Shown one piece after another: positions 17,669 through 27,332 of a DNA stretch of 64,000 nt. This DNA is from Enterococcus ureilyticus (GTDB lineage Bacteria > Bacillota > Bacilli > Lactobacillales > Enterococcaceae). Location: contig NZ_MIKC01000034.1 of assembly GCF_001730315.1 (NCBI RefSeq), positions 62,001-126,000 on the forward strand. Direction: 5' to 3'. The notes beneath the pieces were generated by a model. It saw only the letters and a program-made list of their open reading frames with translations, had not been told where the DNA came from and ran no database searches. How positions within the stretch are numbered: the stretch's first letter is position 1; every line of letters begins with the position of its first letter. Both the position numbers and the translations under genes were made by a program.

Positions 17669-18526
17669 ATGGGGAATTATTTAGTGTTGCAAACAGATTT
17701 TGGACTTGGTGACGGAGCAGTAAGTGCCATGTACGGTGTAGCGCATATGGTTAGTAATGAAATTGTTATTGGTGATTTAACGCATGAAATTCCGCCTTAT
17801 GATATTTGGGCAGCATCATATCGTTTGTATCAAACAGTGAAGTATTGGCCGAAAGAAACCGTATTTGTTTCTGTAGTTGATCCTGGTGTGGGGAGTGCTA
17901 GACGAAGTATTGCAGCGAAGACAAGCTCTGGACATTATATTATTACACCTGATAATGGATCTTTAACGCATATTTTACATTATCAAGGAATTAAAGAGAT
18001 ACGTTCGATTAATGAAGTAACAAGTCGCTTACCGCACTCTGAAGAAAGCCATACCTTTCATGGTAGGGACATCTATGCTTATAATGGTGCGCGTTTAGCC
18101 TGTGGAGAAATCTCTTTTGAAGAATTAGGGAGTGTTGTTGCGGCAGATTCGATTGAAACCTTATCTTTAGTGGAAGCCAAGCATGATGAACATATTTTAG
18201 AAGGTAGTATTGATGTTTTAGATATTCGGTTCGGCTCTCTGTGGACAAATATTCCGTTAGCCTTTATGAAGGAAGCCGCGATTGCTCATGACGATCAATT
18301 GCAGGTAACGATTTTCCACCAAGGGAAAAAAGTGTATCAAAATATCATGAAATTCGCTAAGTCTTTTGCAGATGTAAATATTGGTGAGCCATTAGTCTAT
18401 GTTAATTCCTTGGTAAACATTGGTGTAGCGGTAAATCAGGATTCATTCTCCAAACTGTATCATATTGGAACTGGAACAGATTGGACGATTCAATTAAGAA
18501 AAGCACCAAAAATAGTTTTTGAATAG
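17669..18526 (+). CDS. SAM hydrolase / adenosyltransferase (DUF62, chlorinase-fluorinase fold)
   Basis: The 285-aa protein belongs to the family that cleaves S-adenosylmethionine with hydroxide to adenosine and methionine, related to fluorinase. Visible motifs are [18 protein letters not shown] at the N terminus, [33 protein letters not shown], the [10 protein letters not shown] segment and [11 protein letters not shown]; the Asp, Arg and His of these correspond to the catalytic triad reported for the hydrolase branch. It is cytoplasmic. The next gene, an ECF substrate-binding component, begins eleven bases after its stop, so the hydrolase is linked to uptake of an unknown small molecule. The strong ribosome site GGAGAGGAG fixes the ATG. 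Confidence 0.85.
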   Translation: MGNYLVLQTDFGLGDGAVSAMYGVAHMVSNEIVIGDLTHEIPPYDIWAASYRLYQTVKYWPKETVFVSVVDPGVGSARRSIAAKTSSGHYIITPDNGSLTHILHYQGIKEIRSINEVTSRLPHSEESHTFHGRDIYAYNGARLACGEISFEELGSVVAADSIETLSLVEAKHDEHILEGSIDVLDIRFGSLWTNIPLAFMKEAAIAHDDQLQVTIFHQGKKVYQNIMKFAKSFADVNIGEPLVYVNSLVNIGVAVNQDSFSKLYHIGTGTDWTIQLRKAPKIVFE

Positions 18527-18537
18527 GAGTGGAGTAT

Positions 18538-19089
18538 ATGAAAAAAGAATTTTCTGTAAAAACAATCGTGGCAATTGGGATCGGTTCAGCCGTATTCGTT
18601 ATTTTAGGTCGTTTTGTCGTTATTCCAACAGGTTTTCCGAATACAAATCTGGAAACCGCTTATCCATTTCTAGCGTTGATTTCTGTTATTTTTGGACCAC
18701 TAGCAGGGGGCTTGATTGGTTTAATTGGTCATACGTTAAAAGATTTTACAACATATGGCAGTGCGTGGTGGAGTTGGATCATTTGTTCTGGTATTATAGG
18801 AGTAATCTATGGTTTAGCAGGAAAAAAAATCGATTTACAACATGGTATATTCACTAAAAAAGACATTATTTATTTTAATATTTATCAAGTAATTGGAAAT
18901 GCTGTTGTATGGGGATTGATTGCGCCGACGCTAGACGTGTTAATTTATAGTGAACCAGCTAGCAAAGTCTATACGCAAGGTGTGGTTGCGGTAGTATTGA
19001 ATATTATTGCAGTTGGAATAATTGGTACATTGCTTATGGCTGCGTACGCTGCAACTCGCACAAAAAAAGGCAGTTTAACAAAAGATTGA
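18538..19089 (+). CDS. ECF transporter S component, UPF0397 family
   Basis: This 183-aa integral membrane protein has five or six hydrophobic segments and the Gly-rich [27 protein letters not shown] stretch typical of the UPF0397 group of ECF substrate-capturing subunits. It would bind the substrate and dock on the energising module encoded just downstream. ATG 18538 follows AGGAGTGGAG; the preceding frame start at 18529 lies in the ribosome site. The substrate is not known to me; pairing with a SAM-cleaving enzyme suggests a compound linked to methionine or adenosine metabolism, which is inference. Confidence 0.85.
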   Translation: MKKEFSVKTIVAIGIGSAVFVILGRFVVIPTGFPNTNLETAYPFLALISVIFGPLAGGLIGLIGHTLKDFTTYGSAWWSWIICSGIIGVIYGLAGKKIDLQHGIFTKKDIIYFNIYQVIGNAVVWGLIAPTLDVLIYSEPASKVYTQGVVAVVLNIIAVGIIGTLLMAAYAATRTKKGSLTKD

Positions 19090-19140
19090 TTATGTAGTAA
19101 AATGAGAATAGAATAACTAGGATTTTTGAAATACCATTAA

Positions 19141-19197
19141 GAGCAAGAAAAAGCAAGCTTGTTTTTCAAAGCTAAAGAACCTTTTCTTGCTTTTTTT
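19141..19197 (+). terminator. Internal terminator between S component and ATPase
   Basis: AGCAAGAAAA (19142-19151) and TTTTCTTGCT (19182-19191) form a 10-bp stem followed by seven T residues; a smaller AAGCAAGCTTG hairpin lies in the loop. It would cut the operon into two parts, with read-through giving less ATPase and EcfT than S component. Confidence 0.75.
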
Positions 19198-19220
19198 ACA
19201 TAGAAAAAGGAGCGACTTCA

Positions 19221-20930
19221 ATGAAAAAACCACTGATAACGTTTGATAATTTTACCTTCCAATATCATAGTCAGGCTGAACCAACGTTACATAATATCAA
19301 TCTAACGATCTATGAAGGAGAGAAAGTCTTGATCGTAGGACCTAGCGGTAGCGGTAAATCTACTTTTGCTCAATGCATCAATGGCTTGATTCCTTATAGC
19401 TTTGAAGGTGAAATAACTGGTAATGTAATGATTCGAGATAAAAAATTAACGGAAACAAGTTTATTTGATTTATCTTTTGATGTTGGAACTGTGCTACAAG
19501 ATACAGATGGTCAGTTTATTGGATTAACGGTGGGAGAAGATATCGCATTTGCTTTAGAAAATGATGAAGTACCGCAAAAAAAAATGAAAGAGGAAGTCGA
19601 TCATTGGGCTAGTATTGTTGGACTTAAAGAGTTTTTGAAACATCGGCCGCAAGATCTTTCAGGTGGGCAAAAACAGCGTGTATCTATGGCAGGAATCTTA
19701 ATTGATGAAGCGCCAATTTTACTATTTGATGAACCATTGGCCAATCTTGATCCGCAAGCTGGCAAAGAAACGATTGCATTAATTGAAGAAATCCATCAAA
19801 AGACAAACACAACTATTTTGATTATTGAACATCGTTTAGAAGATGTTTTATATTGCTCAGTTGATCGAGTGATCGTCTTTAATGAAGGAAATATTGTTGC
19901 AGATTTACCGGCAGATGAGCTACTAAAAACAAATATACTAACAGAGCATGGAATTCGGGAGCCGCTTTATATAACTGCTATGAAATACGCTGGTGTAAAT
20001 TTACAACAAGTTAAGGATTTGTCTAATATTGAAAAGGTTCACACATCAAATCTAAAAGAGCAGATGGAAAAATGGATGCAGAAAAAGGCGAAAATTTCTG
20101 TTCCCCCGCTAACTTCCCCATTATTAACGCTAAAAAATCTTACTTATCAGTATACGCGTAATAATCATTATGTTTTAAACGATATTTCTGTTACTTTTAA
20201 TCGTGGTGATATGCTGAGCATCGTTGGCAAGAATGGCGCTGGAAAATCGACGTTATGTAAAGCTATTTGCGGATTTATTACGCCGCAATCAGGCGAGATG
20301 AGTTGGACAGGACAAAATTTTACAGACTATTCAATCAAAGAACGTGCGGATAAGATCGGTTTTGTCATGCAAAATCCTAATCAAATGATTTCTAAGAAGA
20401 TGATCTATGAAGAGGTTGCACTAGGATTGGAATTGAGAGGTGTTTCAGAGGCTGAAATCAAAGAACGTGTTGAGAATGTTTTGAAAATTTGCGGCTTGTA
20501 TTCGTTTCGTCGTTGGCCGATATCAGCGCTTAGCTTCGGTCAAAAAAAACGTGTGACGATTGCATCAATTTTAGTTTTAGAACCAGAATTGATTATTTTA
20601 GATGAACCAACTGCAGGACAGGATTTTAAACATTATACCGAGATGATGACGTTTTTGGAGAAGCTAAATGAAATGGGTGTAACGATTGCAATGATCACTC
20701 ATGATATGCATCTTATGTTGGAATATACAAATCGAGCGTTAGTCGTATATGATGGGAAAATCATTGCGGATACAACTCCCGTAAAAGTTTTAACAGATCC
20801 TCAACTAGTAGAAAAAGCATCTCTTAAAGAAACAAGTTTATTTACCTTTGCACAACATTTAGGGTTGGATGATCCGTTTTTATTTACAGAAAACTTTATG
20901 GCCTATGATCAGGAGGTGCGTTTGAAATGA
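19221..20930 (+). CDS. ECF transporter double ATPase (EcfA-EcfA' fusion)
   Basis: The 569-aa protein fuses two ABC ATPase domains. The first (residues about 5-240) has [17 protein letters not shown] and LLFDEPLANLDP; the second (about 295-530) has GKNGAGKST, LSFGQKKR and LIILDEPTAGQDF. The signature of the second domain is the less common LSFGQ form. Such fused ATPases drive dedicated ECF transporters together with one EcfT. It starts 131 bases after the S component behind an intervening terminator and overlaps the EcfT gene by four bases. Confidence 0.92.
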   Translation: MKKPLITFDNFTFQYHSQAEPTLHNINLTIYEGEKVLIVGPSGSGKSTFAQCINGLIPYSFEGEITGNVMIRDKKLTETSLFDLSFDVGTVLQDTDGQFIGLTVGEDIAFALENDEVPQKKMKEEVDHWASIVGLKEFLKHRPQDLSGGQKQRVSMAGILIDEAPILLFDEPLANLDPQAGKETIALIEEIHQKTNTTILIIEHRLEDVLYCSVDRVIVFNEGNIVADLPADELLKTNILTEHGIREPLYITAMKYAGVNLQQVKDLSNIEKVHTSNLKEQMEKWMQKKAKISVPPLTSPLLTLKNLTYQYTRNNHYVLNDISVTFNRGDMLSIVGKNGAGKSTLCKAICGFITPQSGEMSWTGQNFTDYSIKERADKIGFVMQNPNQMISKKMIYEEVALGLELRGVSEAEIKERVENVLKICGLYSFRRWPISALSFGQKKRVTIASILVLEPELIILDEPTAGQDFKHYTEMMTFLEKLNEMGVTIAMITHDMHLMLEYTNRALVVYDGKIIADTTPVKVLTDPQLVEKASLKETSLFTFAQHLGLDDPFLFTENFMAYDQEVRLK

Positions 20931-21760
20931 ATGAGCATCAAATGTTAGGATACATTCCCGATAAAACGATTATCCATAAATTGAATGGAACAGCTAAATT
21001 AGTCTTTTTAATCTTATTATCAGTCGCTTGTATGACGACTTATGATACGCGTTTTTTGATTGGTATGACTGTATTTTCACTTGTGTTGTTTAAAGTGTCA
21101 AATATTAAATGGCATCAAATTTCTTTTGTTGTGAAATTTATTTTTATCTTTTCATTGCTGAATATTGTTGCTGTTTATCTATTTTCTCCTGAATATGGGG
21201 TAGAATTGTATCAATCTAGGACGGTAATTTGGGAAGGAATCGGTCGTTTTACACTCACCCAAGAACAGTTATTTTATGAATTTAATTTAGTGTTGAAATA
21301 TTTTTGTACGATTCCTTTGGTTTTGATTTTCCTTTTGACGACTAATCCAAGTGAATTTGCATCAAGCTTAAATCGAATTGGTGTTAGCTATAAAATCAGC
21401 TATGCAGTAGCTTTAGCAATTCGTTATATTCCAGATATTCAAGAAGATTTTATTAATATATCATTGGCTCAACAAGCGCGGGGATTTGAAATGTCTAAAA
21501 AAGGAAAACTGACTCAACGCCTAAAAGGAACGGCGCAAATAGTTTTCCCTTTGATTTTGTCGAGTTTAGATCGAATTGAAATAATCAGCACAGCAATGGA
21601 GCTACGCCGTTTTGGCGAAAAGAAAAAAAGAACCTGGTATGCGCAACAACCATTTTGTCTATCTGATTTCTTAGTTATGGGGGTAGCAGTTGCCTTAACT
21701 GTTATTAGTTTTGCTCTGTTTAAAGTTAACGATGGGCGATTTTATAATCCATTTAGATAA
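20927..21760 (+). CDS. ECF transporter transmembrane component EcfT
   Basis: The 277-aa protein has five or six membrane segments and the two cytoplasmic coupling motifs with an Ala-Arg-Gly pattern: QQARGFEM around residue 186 and MELRRFGEKKK around 227. These contact the two ATPase domains. It completes the S-AA'-T transporter and starts inside the ATPase stop codon (ATGA). A terminator follows. Confidence 0.92.
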   Translation: MNEHQMLGYIPDKTIIHKLNGTAKLVFLILLSVACMTTYDTRFLIGMTVFSLVLFKVSNIKWHQISFVVKFIFIFSLLNIVAVYLFSPEYGVELYQSRTVIWEGIGRFTLTQEQLFYEFNLVLKYFCTIPLVLIFLLTTNPSEFASSLNRIGVSYKISYAVALAIRYIPDIQEDFINISLAQQARGFEMSKKGKLTQRLKGTAQIVFPLILSSLDRIEIISTAMELRRFGEKKKRTWYAQQPFCLSDFLVMGVAVALTVISFALFKVNDGRFYNPFR

Positions 21761-21770
21761 AATTGGAAAA

Positions 21771-21801
21771 GCTTGTTAGAACTATCTAGCAGGTTTTTTT
21801 A
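21771..21801 (+). terminator. Terminator after ecfT
   Basis: CTTGTTAG and CTAGCAGG pair over 8 bp (with G-U pairs), then a run of seven T residues. Confidence 0.75.
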
Positions 21802-21832
21802 TATATACCAATTTTATTTTTTTATAAATTTG

Positions 21833-21862
21833 TTGACAGGTTAATTTGATCTATTGTATTAT
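21833..21862 (+). promoter_or_regulatory. glmS promoter
   Basis: TTGACA at 21833-21838 and TATTAT at 21857-21862, spacing 18, precede the ribozyme. Confidence 0.75.
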
Positions 21863-21904
21863 TAATGCAGTTTCTATTTTAAAAACAATAAAGGAGGATA
21901 GTTA

Positions 21905-22100
21905 TACCAATATAGGATAGCGCCAGGCCTGAGCAGTCAGGTGACGAGGAAAGAACTTATCGAAAGATTCGGCGGATAGTTCTGGGGGCTGCACTCTTTA
22001 AGTTGGAAGCAAAAAATAATTGTAAAATTATAACAAAAGTTCAACTATGCAGAATAGAAACTTAAGCAGCGGACTCGAGAAAATCGAATTGGTTATAATA
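21905..22100 (+). ncRNA. glmS ribozyme riboswitch
   Basis: The leader contains the conserved glmS catalytic core: AGCGCC at the cleavage site, TGACGAGG, and TTATCGAAAGATTCGGCGGA, with the pairing order of the family and a distal domain ending near 22100. Self-cleavage, triggered by glucosamine 6-phosphate, would fall between A21919 and G21920. The cut mRNA is then degraded, giving product feedback on glmS. Boundaries are approximate. Confidence 0.93.
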
Positions 22101-22203
22101 AAAAATAGGATTGCTTTTTTACAGATACGAACAAAGGCTGTATTTTTTATTTGATTGCTTCTTTTTGCTTGATCGATAACTTAAGGAAAGCAGGAATAAT
22201 AGT

Positions 22204-24015
22204 ATGTGTGGAATTGTAGGAATTATAGGAAAAGAAAATGCAACAGATGTTTTAGTACAAGGATTAGAAAAATTGGAATATAGAGGCTATGATTCGGCGG
22301 GGATTTTTGTAACGGATAAAGACAGACAGGAACATTTGGTAAAATCTTTAGGAAGAATTGCGGATCTACAAAACAAGCTCAACCCCGAGATTCAAGGAAC
22401 AATTGGAATCGGACATACACGATGGGCGACTCATGGAAAACCTAGTGAAAGAAATGCCCATCCACATACCTCAAGTAATCAACGCTTTATTTTAGTCCAC
22501 AATGGCGTAATTGAAAATTTTGAAGAAATAAAACAGGAATTTCTTCAAAATAAACAATTAGAGGGTGAAACGGATACAGAGATTGTGGTTTATTTGATTG
22601 AATACTTCTCAAACATTGGAATGACGACAAAAGAGGCTTTTAAAAAATCGCTGAGTGTAATCAAAGGCTCATACGCATTTGCTTTGATTGATAAACATAA
22701 TCCAGAAATGATTTATGTCGCAAAAAATAAAAGTCCACTATTGATTGGGCTAGGCGATAATTTTAACGTTATATGCAGTGATGCCATGGCGATGTTGACG
22801 GAGACAAATCATTTTGTCGAGATTGCGGATGGTGAAATGGTAATTGTCAAAGCTGATAAGATAGAAATCGAAGATCAAAAAGGCAATCTAGTTTATCGTG
22901 AGTCGTATGAAGCACAATTAGATTTAAGTGATATTGAAAAAGGAACTTATCCTTACTACATGTTAAAAGAAATCGACGATCAACCGACAGTTATGCGTCG
23001 GGTCGTTCAGGAGTATACAGATTCGTTTGGAGAAACTGTGATTAATCAGGAAATCATTGACCATGTGACCGACAGTGATCGGATTTATATTATTGCCTGT
23101 GGCACAAGCTACAATGCTGGTTGGGTCGGCAAAGCAATTATTGAGAAGATGACGAATACGCCAGTTGAAGTGCATCTATCTAGTGAGTTCGGTTATAATA
23201 TGCCGTTACTATCAGAGAAACCATTCTTCATTTTCCTAAGCCAAAGTGGTGAAACAGCCGACAGTCGTCAAGTACTTGTACAAGCGAATGAGTTTAGTTA
23301 TCCTTCACTAACGCTAACAAATGTAGCGGGCTCAACGTTGTCTAGAGAAGCGGACTATACATTATTGCTTCATGCTGGACCAGAAATTGCTGTAGCTTCA
23401 ACAAAAGCTTATACAGCTCAAATTGCTGTTTTAGCTGTTCTTGCTAAAGCTGTGGGTGACCATAAAGGCAACCAGTCTTCTTTAGATTTTGACATTGCGC
23501 ATGAATTAAGTGTAATTGCCGCTGTTATGGAAACAATGATCGATGAAAAAATGGTGATTAGTCAATTAGTAGAAGACTATTTAGCTACTACGAGAAATGC
23601 CTTTTATATTGGTCGAGGAGTAGATTATTACGTTTCAATGGAGGCTTCGTTGAAACTAAAAGAGATATCGTATATTCAAGCGGAAGGCTTCGCAGCTGGA
23701 GAACTAAAACATGGCACAATTGCGTTGATCGAAGAAGGCACACCCGTTTTTGGTGTTGTTACAGATAAAAAGACAGCTGCTCATACTCGTGGGAATTTAA
23801 AAGAAGTTGAAAGCCGAGGAGCACATAATTTTGTGATTTCTCTACAATCGTTAGCGAAAGAGACAGATCAAGTCATTATACCGGATGTACACCCATTATT
23901 AACACCATTGGTCAGTATTATCCCAACACAATTGATTGCATACTTTGCAACCTTGCAAAGAGGGTACGATGTGGATAAACCACGTAATTTAGCGAAAAGT
24001 GTAACTGTAGAATAA
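22204..24015 (+). CDS. glmS: Glutamine-fructose-6-phosphate aminotransferase
   Basis: GlmS makes glucosamine 6-phosphate from fructose 6-phosphate and glutamine, the first step to UDP-GlcNAc. The 603-aa protein starts MCGIVGIIG, giving the catalytic N-terminal Cys after Met removal, followed by the class II amidotransferase domain ([25 protein letters not shown]). Two SIS sugar-phosphate isomerase domains follow ([21 protein letters not shown]; and [14 protein letters not shown]), and the C terminus ends KSVTVE as usual. Its leader is the glmS ribozyme; glmM, the next enzyme, lies 5 kb upstream in a separate operon. Confidence 0.97.
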   Translation: MCGIVGIIGKENATDVLVQGLEKLEYRGYDSAGIFVTDKDRQEHLVKSLGRIADLQNKLNPEIQGTIGIGHTRWATHGKPSERNAHPHTSSNQRFILVHNGVIENFEEIKQEFLQNKQLEGETDTEIVVYLIEYFSNIGMTTKEAFKKSLSVIKGSYAFALIDKHNPEMIYVAKNKSPLLIGLGDNFNVICSDAMAMLTETNHFVEIADGEMVIVKADKIEIEDQKGNLVYRESYEAQLDLSDIEKGTYPYYMLKEIDDQPTVMRRVVQEYTDSFGETVINQEIIDHVTDSDRIYIIACGTSYNAGWVGKAIIEKMTNTPVEVHLSSEFGYNMPLLSEKPFFIFLSQSGETADSRQVLVQANEFSYPSLTLTNVAGSTLSREADYTLLLHAGPEIAVASTKAYTAQIAVLAVLAKAVGDHKGNQSSLDFDIAHELSVIAAVMETMIDEKMVISQLVEDYLATTRNAFYIGRGVDYYVSMEASLKLKEISYIQAEGFAAGELKHGTIALIEEGTPVFGVVTDKKTAAHTRGNLKEVESRGAHNFVISLQSLAKETDQVIIPDVHPLLTPLVSIIPTQLIAYFATLQRGYDVDKPRNLAKSVTVE

Positions 24016-24050
24016 AAGGCTGCAATAAGAGCGCCTAGATTGGAGAAATA

Positions 24051-24250
24051 AGAAGGAATTCACGAAAATTGCTCTTCAAATTTTTGTGAATTTCAGCTTA
24101 TTTCCGAAGCCTTCAAATCTTAGTGCTTTAGCACTTAGAATTTGATGTGATCGAAGCGAAGCGTAGTGATTGCTTCTGCTCCCACCGTTTATACGGATTA
24201 CTTGAGTCTGAGAGATAACTCGTAGAGTTATGTCCCAGACTCTCATCTTT
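24051..24250. repeat. Dispersed intergenic repeat, copy B
   Basis: Same block order as 2545-2702. GAAATAAG with GGAATTCAC at the left can pair with GTGAATTTC and CTTATTTC further on, giving a long hairpin; the right end is a hairpin with arms AGTCTGAGAGATAACTC and GAGTTATGTCCCAGACT followed by CTCATCTTTTT. Between them copy B has an extra segment with small palindromes (CTTAGTGCTTTAGCACTTAG; TCGAAGCGAAGCG). It may terminate glmS on the plus strand and the kinase gene on the minus strand. Confidence 0.8.
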
Positions 24251-24252
24251 TT

Positions 24253-25752
24253 CTATTCTACAGGTATTTTGATATAAAAAGTTGTTCCAGTTTTTTTATC
24301 ACTGCTGACCTTTAGAGAAAAGTGATGTCGTTCAGCAATTTCTTTAGCAATCGCTAAGCCTAAACCAGTGCCATCTAATTGCTCTTTCGAACGAGCTTGA
24401 TGGAAGCGTTGGAAAATCTCTTTTTGCTCATTTGGAGCAATATATGAACCAGGATTGTGAATACTGATAATCAACTGTTTTACTTCTAGGCCTGCTTGAA
24501 TGGTAATAGTTGCTCCTATGGGAGAAAATTTAAGAGCATTTTCAATTAAAATGACAAAGAGTTGTCGAATCCGACCATAATCCCCATTGATCACAATGGG
24601 CTGATCGTCTAACTTATCTAGTTGCAATTGCTGTTGTTTTTCTACTGTTTTTAAGCGTAAACTTCGTATACTGTCAGTTAAAATATCATTGATTGAAACA
24701 GGCTCCATTGTAATACTAAATTCAGGATTTTCCAATCTAGATAGTTCCAGTAAATCATTGATCAGACCTTCTAAAACAATGGATTCAATTAAAAGTTGTT
24801 GATGATATTGTTTGATTTTTTCTGGTTGATTGATCAATCCGTCATTCAAAGATTCAAGTGAGCCACGAATCACCGTTACAGGTGTACGTAATTCGTGAGA
24901 AATTGTGGATAAGAAATTTTTTTGTGCTTGCTCGCGATTTTCTCTCTGGAATTTGGCTTCCGCAAGTCGATCTTTTAAAATAGTTAGTTTTGCTCCTAGT
25001 TGGCCCATTTCATCTGTTGTGTCAATGTCTAATACCTCATCATAATCTTCTACAACCAGTTGCTCAGTAAAAGTGCTCATTTTATTGATAGGAGCAATAA
25101 ATTTTTTTGATAATAGAATAGATAGTAGCAGTCCAATGATCCAAGCAATCAAAATACTGATGAAAAGCAAAAAGTAACCTTGATTTTCTTCTTTATGCAT
25201 ACTGGAGATTGCTGAATGTAAAAGTACGACTGCAAGGACGGTACCATTGTTATCTTTTATTGGTGCACCGACGGTAACTGTTGGTGCACCGATAAAACGA
25301 CTAAAAGCATCACTAGTGGCTGTTTTACCTGTATAAACTTTCTTGATAACATCTTGAGCATTATCAGGCAGCTCATTATATTCTTTCCTATGCATACCGT
25401 GCCCTACTGTGATCGTATCAGCATTTTCATCAACGATCCAAATATCATCAAGTGCTAATTGATCCATAAAAGTTAAAAAAGAAGAGTAGCCCATGCCCAT
25501 TTTCATTGAAGAACCAGACCCCATCATGCCATGCATAGAAGAACTATTCTCGTCATTACTGTTTTCTTGTTCAATAAAATAATCGCGTAAAGTATCCGCA
25601 ACCACAATTGCTCGGCGCGTCATTTCTTCCGTATGGATCGTTACAGTTTGTTTAGAAAATAAAATACTGAAAGCCAGACCAATAACCAATGAAAAAAGGA
25701 ATAAAGTAAGTGAGAAGTATAGAATCAGTTTTCTAGTTAGCTTATTTTTCAT
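24253..25752 (-). CDS. Two-component sensor histidine kinase with Met-rich sensor loop
   Basis: The 499-aa kinase has a membrane segment near residues 9-31, an extracytoplasmic domain of about 160 residues, a second membrane segment near 195-215, HAMP, then HisKA with STISHELRTP (His about residue 286) and HATPase motifs ENALKF and DGTGLGLAIAKEI. The sensor domain contains a striking Met/Gly/Ser stretch, MHGMMGSGSSMKMGMG, at about residues 73-88. Such Met clusters can bind copper or other soft metals, which is an inference. The start overlaps the response regulator stop by 11 bases, so the pair is coupled. ATG 25752 matches typical kinases; the frame is open further into the regulator gene. 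Confidence 0.88.
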   Translation of the reverse strand: MKNKLTRKLILYFSLTLFLFSLVIGLAFSILFSKQTVTIHTEEMTRRAIVVADTLRDYFIEQENSNDENSSSMHGMMGSGSSMKMGMGYSSFLTFMDQLALDDIWIVDENADTITVGHGMHRKEYNELPDNAQDVIKKVYTGKTATSDAFSRFIGAPTVTVGAPIKDNNGTVLAVVLLHSAISSMHKEENQGYFLLFISILIAWIIGLLLSILLSKKFIAPINKMSTFTEQLVVEDYDEVLDIDTTDEMGQLGAKLTILKDRLAEAKFQRENREQAQKNFLSTISHELRTPVTVIRGSLESLNDGLINQPEKIKQYHQQLLIESIVLEGLINDLLELSRLENPEFSITMEPVSINDILTDSIRSLRLKTVEKQQQLQLDKLDDQPIVINGDYGRIRQLFVILIENALKFSPIGATITIQAGLEVKQLIISIHNPGSYIAPNEQKEIFQRFHQARSKEQLDGTGLGLAIAKEIAERHHFSLKVSSDKKTGTTFYIKIPVE

Positions 25753-26440
25753 TTTTGCCCTCGAATTTATAGCCTTGTCCCCAAACTGTCGCAATTTCCC
25801 AAGTTGGATGAGTCACTTCATCTAATTTTGCCCGTAACCGTTTGATATGAGTATCTACTGTTCGGGCATCGCCAAAGTAATCAATGCCCCACAAGCTATC
25901 TAAAAGATTATCTCTAGAGAATACTTTTTCTTGATTGGACAAAAGAAGCCATAGGAGTTCTAATTCTCTTTTAGTCAACATAATTTCTTGCTGGTCAATC
26001 GTTACTTTTTTTTCGTCCAAGTAAACAATCAAATTATCGTAAGTTAATTGTTCCATTGTATGTTGGTTCTCTTCTGTACGCTCGATTCGTCTTAGAATCG
26101 CTCTAATTCGTGCCATGACCTCGTTAGGTGAAAAGGGTTTGACAATATAATCATCTGCTCCAATATCTAAACCCATGATTCGATGATAGTCTTCTCCTTT
26201 TGCTGTGACCATGATGATCGGTACATTTGATGTTTCGCGTATTTGTTTGCAAACACCAAAACCGTCAAGTTTTGGAAGCATAACATCTAACAAGATAAGC
26301 TCAACCGAATGACTGAAGAACGCATCTAATGCAGCTACTCCATCAGAAGCGATAATCGGTGAGAAGCCTTCCTTTATACTATATTCTTTTAAAACCTCTG
26401 TAATTTGTATATGATCATCGACGATCAAGATATTTTTCAT
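25742..26440 (-). CDS. OmpR/PhoB-family response regulator
   Basis: The 232-aa protein has a receiver domain (ILIVDDH at the start, LILLDVMLPKLDG with the phosphoacceptor Asp, MVTAKGED, IVKPFSP) and a C-terminal winged-helix domain (LTKRELELLWLLLSN, VDTHIKRLRAKL). It should regulate promoters after phosphorylation by the kinase that overlaps its end. ATG 26440 follows AGGAGG; longer readings run into the intergenic region. Targets are unknown; the divergent His-rich gene at 26725 is a natural candidate. Confidence 0.92.
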   Translation of the reverse strand: MKNILIVDDHIQITEVLKEYSIKEGFSPIIASDGVAALDAFFSHSVELILLDVMLPKLDGFGVCKQIRETSNVPIIMVTAKGEDYHRIMGLDIGADDYIVKPFSPNEVMARIRAILRRIERTEENQHTMEQLTYDNLIVYLDEKKVTIDQQEIMLTKRELELLWLLLSNQEKVFSRDNLLDSLWGIDYFGDARTVDTHIKRLRAKLDEVTHPTWEIATVWGQGYKFEGKNEK

Positions 26441-26724
26441 TTGATATCCTCCTAATTGCTCCTCTTTATTATAGTCAATAATTACTAGTTTAGGGAATTT
26501 ATTTTCGACACATATTTGACACAATTCTTTATTAATCTAAAGAGGAACAGCTTTGGAATATAGCTTTGTGACTTGGATGGGCTGAAGCTAAATGACATAA
26601 ATAGAATGAGTAGAGGTGAAGTGGGGGAATTCTTTCTCCTTGTAGAAAAAGTGCTCTATCCTTTCTTGTTCTCAGGCAGAGCTGGATGAGTTTAGGACAA
26701 ATTTAAAATAGGAGGAAACAAGAA

Positions 26725-27057
26725 ATGAAAAAGAACGTAATTAGCGGTTTATTTGTTGTACTATTTACAGGCTTGGTAGGATTTACCACGGTCAGCGAGG
26801 CTGTAGAAAGTCTGGATGATAATCAGATAGACACCTTTGAGATGCGACACAAACATGGACATCAACGAGGATTTAGAGCAAAAGAAGAGCGAAAAGTAGA
26901 AGCTCGGAAAGTAACGAAAGAAGAAGTAAATGAAAGTCAAGAAAAATGGGAAAAAGGAAATAACGATTCTTATAATAGACGTGAAAATAGCAATCACAAT
27001 CAAGTGAACAACAAAAGGCAAAACCATCATGATACAATGAAGAACTATTGTCATTAA
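26725..27057 (+). CDS. Small exported His-rich protein
   Basis: The 110-aa product has a clean signal peptide (MKKNVISGLFVVLFTGLVGF, cleavage probably after SEA near residue 26). The mature part is short, very hydrophilic and probably disordered, with a His-rich start (MRHKHGHQRGF), a charged centre and an Asn/His-rich end (NHHDTMKNYCH). I do not recognise the family. The His clusters could bind metal. It is transcribed divergently from the two-component system 284 bases away. The ribosome site AGGAGG is strong. It looks real but the function is open. Confidence 0.7.
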   Translation: MKKNVISGLFVVLFTGLVGFTTVSEAVESLDDNQIDTFEMRHKHGHQRGFRAKEERKVEARKVTKEEVNESQEKWEKGNNDSYNRRENSNHNQVNNKRQNHHDTMKNYCH

Positions 27058-27275
27058 GCGACTAGAAAGATCAAAAAAATATTCCCCCATCAAATTGATA
27101 GAGGGAACACAAATCAAATTACACACAACTATAAAATACCATACTTTCTCATAATTCTCAACAATTTAAGTTTTTTTGTAAAAAAATGAGAATTGTTTTA
27201 GTTGTAAATCATAATTTGTTAAACATATTATTTTTTTGTTACAATATTAATTAAAAAATAGAGGAATACAAAGGA

Positions 27276-27318
27276 AAAAGAGCAAATAAAACTGAATTTT
27301 AGTTTTATTTGCTCTTTT
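27276..27318. terminator. Bidirectional terminator downstream of the NlpC/P60 gene
   Basis: An 18-bp perfect stem (left arm 27276-27293, right arm 27301-27318) with a 7-base loop; A-rich and T-rich ends give a T-tail in both directions. Confidence 0.85.
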
Positions 27319-27332
27319 CAATTTGAAAAAAA

